64,000 bases of DNA from Adineta vaga (Eukaryota; Rotifera): contig CP075492.1 of NCBI GenBank assembly GCA_021613535.1, forward strand, positions 2,542,001-2,606,000. The letters are read 5' to 3'. A program made the translations under genes and the position numbers. The notes beneath the pieces were generated by a model, which saw only the letters and a program-made list of their open reading frames with translations, was not told the origin of the DNA and did no database searches. This document shows positions 30,701-41,355 of the stretch, in pieces. Every line of letters starts with the position of its first letter. Position 1 is the stretch's first letter.

Positions 30701-32399
30701 AGCGAGTGATTTTTTGAGAAATATGGGTGGATCAGGTGGAAATGGTTATCATGCATTTTTATTGGAATATTTGAAAAGATTTAATCAATCAAGTGATCCA
30801 TTTGTTCAACAAATTCTTGTTACTCTTCAAGGTTTTTTAGTAAAAGAATTGAGAACTAAAGCACGAATTTTCGTTCCAAATACTTGGTGTTTATTTGGTG
30901 TCATTGATGAAACACGAGATCTTCAATATGGCGAAGTTTTTATTCAAATAGAACAGAAAAATGAATCGGGAAATCTTGTTACAAAAACTCTAACTGGACC
31001 AATTATTGTAACAAGAAATCCATGTTTTCATCCGGGTGATATTCGTCGTTTAATCGCAAAAGATATTCCTGCTTTACGTCAATTAAAAAATGTTATTGTG
31101 TTTCCAATCAATGATAAACAATCTCATCCAGCAGAAATGTCCGGCGGAGATCTTGATGGAGATACTTTTTGGATTTCTCAGGATGAAAGATTATTATTCA
31201 CAATGGACGAAAAACCATTTGATTATCATGATCAAGCCGCGGAAGATGCAAAACAAATTGAAATTGATAAAACAGCTGTTTATGGAATTAATGATGTGTG
31301 TTATTTCTTTGTTGAATATATCGAAGCAGACAAGTAAGTTGTGCAAATTTTATCAAATTATCATTCAAAGATTGTGTATATTTAGTCTTGGTGTAATTGC
31401 GGTTAGTCATATGGCCTTTGCTGATCTATCTCCACTTCGAGCAAGAGCATCCGAATGTCTGACATTAGCTCGAATGCACAGGTATAGAATGTTTATCATT
31501 TGTATAAATTCGAATAATTCTTAAAATTTTCCATTAGTACGGCTGTTGATTTCGCTAAAAATGGTGTTAAAGCACCACGTATTACGAAAAATCTTCGCCC
31601 TCCAAAATATCCTCATTATATGGAAAATAGATATAAAGAAAATTATCATTCAAACACTATTCTTGGTCAATTATATGATGATGTTAAACAATTTGAAGAA
31701 CATTTACATTCAACTCAAGAAAAGAATGTTCTTAATCAATTTAGTTTTCCTTATGATATATTGATGATAAATGGATTAGATGTTTATACAAAATCAGCAT
31801 CAGCAACAAAGAATGCATATGATTTAGAATTGAAACAAATTATGCGACAATATGGAATTCAAAATGAAGCAGAACTTGTTTCAGGATATATTTTAAAATT
31901 TACTTCAAAACAATATGTTAAACAATCAAAATTATTTGATTTAAGAAATGAAATAAGTTATGCTGTTAAAGTTATACAAGATAAGTAAGTAGAAATATAT
32001 TATTGAATTGTTGTATAATATAGTCTCTTTTGTATTAGATACTTGCACATTTTTTATGAGGAACTTTATCAACATGCGTTTGATAAAGGACAATTAAATG
32101 AAGATTTTCAATGGTCAGATGTATTTAAAAAATTAAATTGGAAAAATCAATTCAATCTATTCGAATATTATAATAAGGATCAAATAACAAATGAAAATGA
32201 AATTATGAAGAAAGCATCAGCATGGTTTTATGTTACTTATAAATGGTTTATTGATCAAATTGAATCGAGTAAAAAGAGCAAAAAACGACATCGAAAACGT
32301 CAAAAACCAAATGAAAATAATCAACAACCAAGTTTTTTCAGTTTTGCTTGGATTGTTTATCCGGTCATAATGGAAATTTATGATAATAACAAACAATAA
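27794..32399 (+). CDS. RNA-dependent RNA polymerase with N-terminal RRM
   Basis: Nine exons (27794-28270, 28326-28747, 28805-29346, 29402-29893, 29939-30183, 30231-31333, 31386-31481, 31538-31984, 32039-32399) with eight introns of 45-57 nt give 1394 codons in one frame. After an acidic Ser-rich start, residues about 115-215 form an RRM (KLFVGNIAYAANAKELKEFF and RGIAFVRFGS). The eukaryotic RdRP core (PF05183) follows, with DGIGIIAPWL, FQIRFGGYKGMV, RNPCFHPGDIRRL and the catalytic loop EMSGGDLDGDTFWIS (DLDGD, three acidic residues kept). Members copy RNA into dsRNA to feed small-RNA silencing. RdRPs are absent from most arthropods and vertebrates but expanded in bdelloids. No disruption is visible, so it is probably active. 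Confidence 0.93.
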
Positions 32400-32808
32400 A
32401 ATCATATCTGACACACTTGTTATAATCACGAATAAATAAAACATTCATTTCGAAAGAAGTGTATTGTGTTTATCTATGTCGCGAATCTTGTGAATTAAAC
32501 TTTCGTTTCATCTTGAAAATGAACGTAGGTTTAGATGTTTCTCTTTTATTACTTATAGAAAAGCCTATATGTCCATTCACATTCTTAAAAAAGAAATTCT
32601 TTATCACTTTACTGATAAATTATCGTCATATGAGTTTTTTTCACTCTCTTATGAAAACATGACGAAGAAATTGTTTTTGTTGCTTTCTCTCGTATTTTTC
32701 TTCCTATTATACTTGTTATCAGATGTTTAACTTGGAATAAACCAACATAATATTCGTGATATAAAATCTTGAAAGCTAAAGAAACGTTGTTATACATCAT
32801 ATTTTATA
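32400..32808. other. Spacer between the RdRP and ART-TPR genes
   Basis: About 400 bp, AT-rich. The AATAAA-like site near 32430 may be the RdRP polyadenylation signal. Nothing else is recognised. Confidence 0.4.
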
Positions 32809-35800
32809 ATGACGATACCAACAATTGTGACCATCTGGTTAGATCAAATGTCTACTACTACTGCTGTTACTGTCGCTCCGACAATTCATCTTTCTCTATG
32901 TAAGATTGATCCTTACTTAATGAGATTTCGTAATTCTGATCGATGTTTCGATTATATTACTCATATCAATGAAAATGATACACAAGTCATTCTCATAATT
33001 TCTTGTGATAATACAAATTATTTATCTTATTCGTTCTTAAAACAATGTGAGAAAACTTTACAAATTTCTTTGGTTTATATTTTATCATCGACAAAAAGTA
33101 CAAACATTTCGAACGAAGTCTTTCTGAATACAATTAAAATACGTGGTCCCTATACAGATATATCTGAACTATGTGATCAGCTGAAACAGCTGCCCTACAT
33201 AAAAAAGCAGTGTACACAGAGAAAGGAGAGTTATCACCAGACCTTTTGGCATGACTATCTACCTGCAATGACTTCTACTAAAAACCAATGTTCATCACCA
33301 ATCATAGACAATACAGTTGTACGTCAAGAAGCTGATTTTATGTATTGTTCACTTTTGAGAGAAATTTTACTTCGAATTGATTCTACAGAAGAAGAGATAA
33401 CTACATTTTGTAGGCAACAATGTGCTGGTAATGAAAGAGATCTCATTGTTATTGAAGAGTTTGAAACTTTCTACGAAGCACATAATGCAGTTTTCTGGTT
33501 TACAAGAGATACATTTCTCTTCCGTATATTAAATAAAGCATTAAGAGAATTGGACATAAGTAGTCTCTATTCATTGAGATATTTTATCAAAGATGTGCAT
33601 TTACAATTGGAAAATTTACATTTCAAACAATTAGTATCATCACCGCTAACTACCAATACCACATCAGATCAAGCTCTACCGGGTAAAGTGTATCGAGGAC
33701 AATTGATGAGCAATAAAGAATTTGACAAGAAAATTCGACATAATTCAGGCGGCTTTTTCTCAGTAAGTTCTTTTTTCTCGACAACACCGCATAAAAACTT
33801 AGCTACTATATATGCTGGTGATGGTAGCAAAGCAGATCATTCTCAGAGTGTTTTATTTGAGATTCAAATTGATCAGAATGTTAACAAGTTTCCCTATGCT
33901 GATATCTCTGAAAAAAGTATGTATGAAACTACTGAAAATGAAATTCTTTTCACCATGGGAGCTATATTTCGGATATTATCAATAAATTTTGATACTGAAA
34001 CGAAGGTTTGGTATGTAAATTTAAAACTTACTGGTGACGAAGATGAAGAACTAAGAATTTTAAGTGAACATTTAAAAGATGATGTTATCCATTCATCTTA
34101 TCCAATGGCTAGTCTTGCAAAATTGATGGTAAGAATGGGCCAGTTTACAAAAGCTGAACAACACTTTCTCGCAATGCTCGAAGATTCTGATTTTATTAGT
34201 GAATTTAGAAATTACGCTTACATCTACAATAACCTTGGCTTGATTTATATGTATTTGAATGAGAAAGAAAAGGCAAATACACACCTTCAAAAATCAGTTG
34301 ACATTTTGCTTGAACATTTGTCTGAAACAGATCCACTTATGGGACCAATATACAATAATTTGGGTGAGAACGGTCGTGAACAAGGCGACTTTGAAAAAGC
34401 TCTTGATTATTATGCGAAAGCACTGAATACTTATCAGTTGATAGATGATATATCGCAGCAGAACGAAATCGGAATTATTCATAATAATATTGGATTGGTA
34501 TATGCAGCACAACATCGGTATTCTGAAGCATTTGAAAGTTATCAGAAATCATTGACTATTCGAGACAAAATCCTTCCCTCAAATCATCCGGACTTAATGA
34601 TGACATACAATAACATTGCTGTTGCCCTTTATGAGCTTAATGATTATGTTAAGGCAACGGAATATTACTCTAAAGTACTTTTTATACAACAATATTCACT
34701 TCCGCATGATCATCCTGACTTTGGAAGAACGTATAATAATTTAGGTACCACTTGTCACAAAGAGGGAAAATTTAGCGAAGCAATAGAATGGTATGAAAAA
34801 TCTTTTGAAAATTTGTTACAATTTTTACCCAGTGACCATCCTGACATTGCACGATATTACAATAATATTGCAACTGTATACTTAGATTCTGGTGAATATA
34901 CCCTCGCAGCTGAATCATATAACAAAGCACTTGAAATACGAAAACAATTTCTTTTGCCAACTCATCCTGATTTAGCAATAACTTATCATAATTTAGGTTC
35001 AACATATAGCGAAGAAGATAAATTCGAAGAAGCATTAGAAATGTATGAGAAAGCTGTAAATATCTGGATGAACGATTCAACCAACAATAAAAATGCACTT
35101 GCAAACACTTTTTATGGCATATCATCATTATATAATCAACGAGATAAATATGATAAGCAAATAGAATTTCTAAACAAAGCTCTGAAGATACAACTTAACG
35201 CACAACCATTTGATTATGCAAGGGTTACCAAAATGTATGACACTTTAGGTTGTACATTTATGAACCAAAATAAGTTCAAAGAAGCATTTGATACATATAA
35301 AAACTCTTTAGATATTCGATTAAATATCCTTTCTTTGGATCATCCTGATAATGCAAGATCATGCAATCATCTTGCGCAAGCTTGCAGTGGATTAGGAAAT
35401 CATTCTGAAGCTCTTCAATACTTAGACAAGGCATTGTCTATACAGTTAAAACTACTACCATGTAGTAATGCAGATTTATCCGATACTTACAACACTTTCG
35501 GTCTTGTCTATTATCGACAAGAAGAATTCCAGAAAGCATTAAATATGTACGAAAAATCTTTCGATATCAAATTACAAGTTTTGCCCAGTAGTGATAGATC
35601 ATTTATAGCATTATATGATAATTTCGCATCCTTATACGATTCTCTTGGCGATCAGAATAAACATACACAATATCTCAAGAAAATGCTCCAGATACAAACA
35701 GAATTTTTTTCATCAGGACATCCAACATTTGCCAATACATACCATAGATTAGGTGTTGCACATTACAAACAAAAGAAATTCAAAGATGCATTAGACTGGT

Positions 35801-36690
35801 ATTTCAAAGCTTTGCATTTACAGCAAGAAGTGCTTCCACATGTTCATCTTGACATTGCAACGACTTATAATAATCTTGCATTAGTGTGCATTGAAGGAAA
35901 TGATTTTGAAAAAGCAATTGCTGGTCTTGAGAAAGCTCTTGAGATACGACTAAAGTTACTACCAAAAGATCATCCTCTTCTACATAAGACTTACGGTAAT
36001 TTAGCTGTTACATACCGACATCAGAAAAATTACGAAAAAGCAGAAGATGCATTTCAGAAATGTATCAATATTCAACTAAAACAAAATTCACTAAATCACA
36101 GTAAAATAGCTGACAGCTACAATGGTTTATCACAAGTTTATCATGAACAAGGACATGTTGATGCTTCAATAAAATGTCTTGAAAAAGCTTTAGATATACA
36201 CAAAAAGTCTCCCTTGCCGAACGCTGAAATATTATCGATGACTTACAATAGATTAGGAGCAGCATTTTATTTGCAATCAAAATTTGATAATTCATTAGAA
36301 ATGTTTAAGAAAAGTTACGAAGTCGATTTAAAACTAAATTCATCGAATCATATAGAACTTCTTCCATCTCTGAACAATATTTTGCACGTTTATTGTGTAC
36401 TAGGTGATTACGACAAAGCTATTGATTGTCTTAATGAAATTCTCAACGTTCATCTTCATTCACTTCCAACAGATCATCCAAATTTTACTACAATTTACTT
36501 CAAACTTATGGAACTGTTCTTCAGGCAAAGAAAGCTCAAAGAAGCACTTTATTATGCACGAAAGAAATATACTACAGATCTAAAAAATTTATCGCCTGAT
36601 CATTATCAAATAAAAAAAAATGTGAATACAATTGCCATATTGGAAATTCTCTTGTGGTATGAGCTTCAAAGAAATAATTTAAAGTCATAA
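32809..36690 (+). CDS. ADP-ribosyltransferase fused to a long kinesin-light-chain-type TPR array
   Basis: A 1293-codon single exon. Residues about 290-410 form an arginine-ADP-ribosyltransferase fold (PF01129-like) with the R-S-E triad visible: Arg in VYRGQL, the STS-like strand VSSFFSTTPHKN, and the ExE pair in TTENEILF. From about residue 440 to the end there are some 18 TPRs of the 42-residue KLC type (consensus YNNLGxxYxxxxxxxxAxxxYxKALxIxxxxLPxxHP). These normally form a superhelical peptide-binding scaffold. The N-terminal 280 residues are a divergent domain with little similarity to anything I recognise. It is predicted to be cytosolic, with no signal peptide. The R, S and E residues suggest an active mono-ADP-ribosyltransferase whose TPRs choose the target. 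This architecture is common in bdelloids. Confidence 0.88.
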   Translation: MTIPTIVTIWLDQMSTTTAVTVAPTIHLSLCKIDPYLMRFRNSDRCFDYITHINENDTQVILIISCDNTNYLSYSFLKQCEKTLQISLVYILSSTKSTNISNEVFLNTIKIRGPYTDISELCDQLKQLPYIKKQCTQRKESYHQTFWHDYLPAMTSTKNQCSSPIIDNTVVRQEADFMYCSLLREILLRIDSTEEEITTFCRQQCAGNERDLIVIEEFETFYEAHNAVFWFTRDTFLFRILNKALRELDISSLYSLRYFIKDVHLQLENLHFKQLVSSPLTTNTTSDQALPGKVYRGQLMSNKEFDKKIRHNSGGFFSVSSFFSTTPHKNLATIYAGDGSKADHSQSVLFEIQIDQNVNKFPYADISEKSMYETTENEILFTMGAIFRILSINFDTETKVWYVNLKLTGDEDEELRILSEHLKDDVIHSSYPMASLAKLMVRMGQFTKAEQHFLAMLEDSDFISEFRNYAYIYNNLGLIYMYLNEKEKANTHLQKSVDILLEHLSETDPLMGPIYNNLGENGREQGDFEKALDYYAKALNTYQLIDDISQQNEIGIIHNNIGLVYAAQHRYSEAFESYQKSLTIRDKILPSNHPDLMMTYNNIAVALYELNDYVKATEYYSKVLFIQQYSLPHDHPDFGRTYNNLGTTCHKEGKFSEAIEWYEKSFENLLQFLPSDHPDIARYYNNIATVYLDSGEYTLAAESYNKALEIRKQFLLPTHPDLAITYHNLGSTYSEEDKFEEALEMYEKAVNIWMNDSTNNKNALANTFYGISSLYNQRDKYDKQIEFLNKALKIQLNAQPFDYARVTKMYDTLGCTFMNQNKFKEAFDTYKNSLDIRLNILSLDHPDNARSCNHLAQACSGLGNHSEALQYLDKALSIQLKLLPCSNADLSDTYNTFGLVYYRQEEFQKALNMYEKSFDIKLQVLPSSDRSFIALYDNFASLYDSLGDQNKHTQYLKKMLQIQTEFFSSGHPTFANTYHRLGVAHYKQKKFKDALDWYFKALHLQQEVLPHVHLDIATTYNNLALVCIEGNDFEKAIAGLEKALEIRLKLLPKDHPLLHKTYGNLAVTYRHQKNYEKAEDAFQKCINIQLKQNSLNHSKIADSYNGLSQVYHEQGHVDASIKCLEKALDIHKKSPLPNAEILSMTYNRLGAAFYLQSKFDNSLEMFKKSYEVDLKLNSSNHIELLPSLNNILHVYCVLGDYDKAIDCLNEILNVHLHSLPTDHPNFTTIYFKLMELFFRQRKLKEALYYARKKYTTDLKNLSPDHYQIKKNVNTIAILEILLWYELQRNNLKS

Positions 36691-36910
36691 AACGTTTCTA
36701 AAAAGAGACATCATATAAAATTCTCATACTCAAGCGATATGCTCATCTACTACAGTAGATATAACATCTCGTTTAGAGGCACATTTTTCCTAAGAAAAGA
36801 CTTGTATCTCCAAAATCCTCGATATGTGATATTATTGAGAAATTGAGATTTCTATCGATTATTTCAAATAAAAAAATCGTTATCCCTTAAAGAATCTTTT
36901 TAAATTCGTC

Positions 36911-36971
36911 TGAGGGTGTGAGTGTGGGTGAGTTCGGTTTTTACTGTATCTACGCCCATACCCACATCCAT
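36911..36971. repeat. Telomere-like hairpin, core B
   Basis: TGAGGGTGTGAGTGTGGGTG, core TTCGGTTTTTACTGTATC, then CGCCCATACCCACATCCA. The same core occurs inverted at 27108. Confidence 0.85.
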
Positions 36972-37099
36972 CAAAACCACATTGTGATACATAAAAGCAA
37001 TGATAACCATTTCCAATAATATCTCTAATTTAATGATTAGATTTAATATCATTATAGTAATTCGTTTTTCAATTTCAAGCATAGCTTTCTCTCTTTCAT

Positions 37100-37118
37100 C
37101 CGTACCCACATCCACATC
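37100..37118. repeat. Half telomere-like element
   Basis: A single C-rich arm, CGTACCCACATCCACATC, with no partner arm nearby. Confidence 0.4.
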
Positions 37119-37449
37119 TTTATTCGTTACCATACAGCTTTTGTAACAAAAAATTGGATATTGTCAACAATACAATAGTTTTCTTCGTTAATTGTATTGG
37201 TATTTATGTATGTCGGATTTGTGATAAATCCAATTTTTAGCTGAACTCTATGAATCTCACGATTAAATTTATTTGATACTTTCAGACGTTCGATTTGCAT
37301 TTTACTCTTGATTTCTAAAGAAGGAAACAAAAAAGTGTCGAAGAACTGAGGAAGAAATCAATTTTCGTGATATCGTTTTACCTCGATAGATAGGATCATA
37401 TGTTAAACCATTCATATCGACGAAGATGAGTTGTGTATATCCGTACTGG

Positions 37450-37506
37450 TCTTGAGGGTGTGGAGTGAAGACTAACTAATCATCTACATCCACACCCACC
37501 CTCAAG
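37450..37506. repeat. Telomere-like hairpin element
   Basis: TCTTGAGGGTGTGGAGTG and CCACACCCACCCTCAAGA flank a core containing AAGACTAACTAATCATCT. The CTTGAGGG / CCCTCAAG ends are perfectly paired. Confidence 0.85.
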
Positions 37507-37885
37507 AAAAATCCGAGCGTGCATTGTCAATCCTCACCTTCGCTATCATGCTGATACCACATCTCTCACTCTCAAGACACCGTTCCTCTTCTCTCCTATA
37601 TTCTCTTTCTCTCTTCTTAAACTTTCTATGCGTTGAAAGTGGCACTAATTGTCCACTAAGAAAATAGTAAAAACAGGAGGTTTGGCAGTTCTGCTCAAGA
37701 TGCAAACAAATTAGATAAGAATAAAACTTGCCGAAAGTGAAGCTATTCATCTCGAAAAGCCTGTGAGATTGTATCAAAACTTTTGTTCTTATTTTATTCA
37801 TATCTTACAAAATGTTTGTAATATGAAAACTAATAGAAAAAAGTAGAATTTATTGAACATATGTCATTTTGTCACTATGCTCGAG

Positions 37886-39683
37886 CTAAGTAAGTGGATC
37901 GGATGAAAGATTTATTGTAGTATTTTTCGATGTATCATCGAGTTCATTTTGTTTCGCAAGTCGAACAGCTGGTGAATCATTAAGTGTACCTTGTTTAATA
38001 GAATTATAGACATAGAGAAATGCACTAGCTAATAAAGCTATTTCAAGACATATGATAAAGAATATTTCAAGCATAAAATAACCATAACTATCAAGTATTA
38101 AACCAGTAAATATATTCCTATAAATAATCGATAAGTAAATTCTTCTTTTCTAAATAGAAATTTAAGATAAGAAATACATACATTAAAGCAAGACCAAGAT
38201 TTTGAATTGATTGCATAAATCCGTAAGCTGTACCTAACATCTTTTTAGGAACAAGAAAAGCAACCAATGGCCAAAGTGATGCAGCTAAAATTGAATAAGA
38301 TATACCCATTAAAATCAAAGGTATAACTGGATGAATAAACAGAAATGCCAGAAGAGCATGTGCAATAATTGTAATTATAATACTTCCCATTAACCAATAA
38401 AGATTTCTGCCAATTTTATCAATGACATAACCAAATATCGGAGAAAGAATACCTGACCTAAAAACAAATTATTCCATTTATTTTCTTCAATTCATATCTA
38501 TTGTTTTTATGATTATACATTAAATATACTAAACTATTACATGCATTTGACCATGCAGGTGATAATTGATATTTTGATTCAAAAAGTAATTGTGCTGAAG
38601 CAATAAATGGAAATATTGCAACATAATAAAAGACACAAATAATAAATAACAAATATAATGAACTTGGAAAATATCGAATATCTACAAACAAAATATGTAT
38701 CGATTAATAATTATTTTACATAAACATACCTCGAATATGAAATTCATCATCTAGAATAATTCAATTTATCAAATAATTAAAAAAAAAAGAAGAAATATTT
38801 CAATTTTTAATAACCTGGATCCGGTGGATTATCTTCTTGTATAACTTTTCGTCGACGAATATCTAATATCCAAAGAATAAATGCAGAAAAAAGTGCAATA
38901 ACGCATGTTATTCCAGCAATTAGAAGTGTTAGACCAATACGATGTGGACCAGTTAAATTTAAAGCAAATGATTCATATAAACGATGAATCGTATTCATAT
39001 TTATTAAGCTAACCTTTAAAAAAAACGAAAAGAAAATTTTTCACAAATCTTCATATTTTATACTGAAAAACAATGAAAAATTGATCATACAAACCACACG
39101 AGCAAATGAAAGTTGTAAACCAAAAACAAAATTTAATTGTTTTTGAAAAAACCATGAAACAGCATAAGCATTTTGTGTACTTGAAAGTGATTCACCACCG
39201 ATACCAAATATAAAACGACCAGCATTCATTAGCCAAATCAAACGAAAATAAGCACCAAGACCAAAAATAATTTGTCCAACAAGAACAAATCCACAAAATA
39301 CTGTTGCACCACGAGCTATTCCAAGCCATTTATCAATTAAAATACCACCGACAGCAGAAAGTCTTCAACGATATTTTTCTTATATAGAGATAATAGTAAA
39401 GAATTAATTTTACTTACATTACATTAGGCCATGAATACCAAGAATAAAAGGATGTAAATGTTGATGATGAAATTTTCAGATCACTTTTCATTACATCTTC
39501 TAAAGCAGCTGGATTATCATCACAATAATTCAATCCCAATGATATAAAACACATAAAAAATAGAGCAATCCATTTTAGATATGGTCCACGTGGATTTAAT
39601 AATCCATGATTATACGTTTTCTCTGATGATGATCGACGAATTAATGGAGCATGCTCACTATTATTTGAAGTCCCATCATACAT
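37886..39683 (-). CDS. MFSD1: MFSD1-like major facilitator transporter
   Basis: Seven exons (39683-39418, 39362-39095, 39013-38815, 38750-38730, 38681-38519, 38457-38182, 38117-37886) give 474 codons, close to human MFSD1. Exon 4 is a 21-nt microexon. Family-typical stretches are present: YCDDNPAALEDVM, SFYSWYSWPNV, RFIFGIGGESLSSTQNAYAV, NFVFGLQLSFAR, WPLVAFLVPKKMLGTAYGFM and QSIQNLGLAL. Twelve helices are expected. The N-terminus contains an acidic/dileucine-like tail (EHAPLIRR), fitting the lysosomal sorting known for MFSD1, which exports dipeptides from lysosomes with GLMP in mammals. No frame breaks. The function in a rotifer is assigned by homology. Confidence 0.9.
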
Positions 39684-40228
39684 TTTTTTCTTTTTAACTT
39701 TAAATATTTCGAGTACAAAGAGAACAAAAGTAATGCTGATAAGATAAGTTTTAAGGATTTGTCACTTTAATTACTAATCAACTCTTTATTTTTTGAAATA
39801 CTCATTTTTTTATTCAATCATTAATAACAAAACAAAACAAAATAAAATAAAATAATAAATGACTGAGAATTACTATAATCTATTCATTGAATGTGATCTT
39901 TCAGAATTAAATAAAACTGACATCTATCATTGCATTTATTCATAGTCTAAGAGAGATATACAGGCTAATTACGTTGTTTTTATTAGTTTTTTTGTGGCCT
40001 CTTGTATCAAAGTAAAACTTTGAGAAAATAAAAATTGTGATTAATTATCTGATAGTGTGGGTATGTGAGGGTTAAAAGTACAGCCTGACCCACACCCACC
40101 CTCTAGCAGTTTTATTGCAAATCAATCTAATATAAACTAATGATTCTATTTTCCTTTTTATTTACACTAAATGAATATTTTAAGTATTAAATTCAATACG
40201 TGTTTTTATTTATTTGCTTCATTTGTGA
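39684..40228. other. Intergenic with one hairpin
   Basis: An A-rich run (about 39828-39856, AAAATAAAATAAA-like) and the hairpin at 40053-40104. No gene is seen. Confidence 0.45.
40053..40104. repeat. Telomere-like hairpin, core A (inverted)
   Basis: Read on minus, GAGGGTGGGTGTGGGTCA, core GGCTGTACTTTTAACC (two differences from the others), then CTCACATACCCACACTA. Confidence 0.85.
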
Positions 40229-40597
40229 TCATAATTTTATATCAACAAATTTGCCGAATACTATGTTAAAAAACGATATGATCACTAATAATATTAACAG
40301 TGGTACTAATGTTTGCTGTCCTTGCGATGATCCATTTGTTTGAGTACTATTACGAGTACTATTGCATGAATTTTGAATACGACTATTGTCAGCAGGACAA
40401 TCTGTAGGATATTTATTAATACACGATTGTCTAGTACATGACGAACAATCTGCTACATCAATTATTGGTTGATTCACTAGAGTACAGTTAAATGTCCATA
40501 TATTATTAAGGATACAACAAGCACATCGACAATCGAAACCATTTGAAAGATTTAAACAAACCATAATGATTGCACTTACTAAAATGATTGATTTCAT
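40229..40597 (-). CDS. Small Cys-rich secreted or membrane-anchored protein, copy 1
   Basis: 122 codons. Signal peptide MKSIILVSAIIMVCLNLSNG is followed by a Cys-dense domain (CRCACC, C, DVADCSSCTRQSC, CPADNS, C) and a Ser/Asn/Gln-rich linker. A C-terminal hydrophobic stretch (LVPLLILLVIISFFNIVF) with a short polar tail could be a single TM or a GPI signal. It is collinear with the gene 1.1 kb upstream (41356-41718), sharing VNQPxxDVADCSSC and the C-x8-P spacing, so the two are tandem duplicates. Family unknown; knottin or toxin-like folding cannot be claimed. Confidence 0.8.
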   Translation of the reverse strand: MKSIILVSAIIMVCLNLSNGFDCRCACCILNNIWTFNCTLVNQPIIDVADCSSCTRQSCINKYPTDCPADNSRIQNSCNSTRNSTQTNGSSQGQQTLVPLLILLVIISFFNIVFGKFVDIKL

Positions 40598-41355
40598 TTT
40601 ATCTAAAGAGTGAACAAATAGAATTCGTATGATTTGCTAAAACAACGTATGTCACTTTAGTTTTATTCTCTGTCATAATTTAAAAACAAAATATAACCCT
40701 ATATATATATGTGGAAGAAGAACAAAAAAAGTAAAGTCAAATTTTACACGATTACTTTTATTAGGAATAGATAAAATAACGTCACTCAATTACTCACTCG
40801 TCCTTTTTCCTTTCTGTGACTAATTCTTATCAACTATGTTACAGAACAAAAAAAATGACTATAATGAGTAATTGAATGGCTGTTATTTCATCCATTTTCT
40901 GTTCCTTTTGTGTGGTATATTTGCGTAAGATAGAATTTATAACTAAGTACGTATATTTTGTTCTCGATATTGATCTGTATAGATCAAATTCTTTTTTGTA
41001 TTTATGTTAAATGCGAAATACGTTGTGGATGCAGAAACAGAAATGCTTTATCTGAATAAATGTTTGAAAAATAAGAAGCATATAAATCGTGATGATACAT
41101 TGAATATAATTATCGAATTAGAACATTTTCACACGATTGTTAAAAACAATTCTGATGAGATCCGGAAACTATTTTACTAAAAGAACCCCTTCAGACATAA
41201 ATTCTATCCTATTTGTCATATTTTCACTTCGTTTTATTTATAAAGAAGAACAATTAATCTTTTTCCTCTTCTCTTTGAATTACTATATTATACTATCTAT
41301 TCATTGTCATTGTAATTTGATCAGGATTTAGCTGGAATTGAAATCAACAAGCAAA
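40598..41355. other. Spacer between tandem paralogues
   Basis: AT-rich, promoter-side sequence of the 40229-40597 gene. No further coding frame or repeat is recognised. Confidence 0.4.

Larger units (their letters stand above)
36691..37885. other. Mosaic of hairpins and short open fragments
   Basis: Hairpin elements lie at 36911-36971 and 37450-37506, with a half element at 37100-37118. Between them the minus strand has open pieces: 37090-36975 (KAMLEIEKRITIMILNLI...) and 37330-37127 (KMQIERLKVSNKFNREIHRV...). These look like bits of unrelated genes. A further minus ORF at 37801-37502 is unassigned. None forms a complete gene. Confidence 0.4.
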
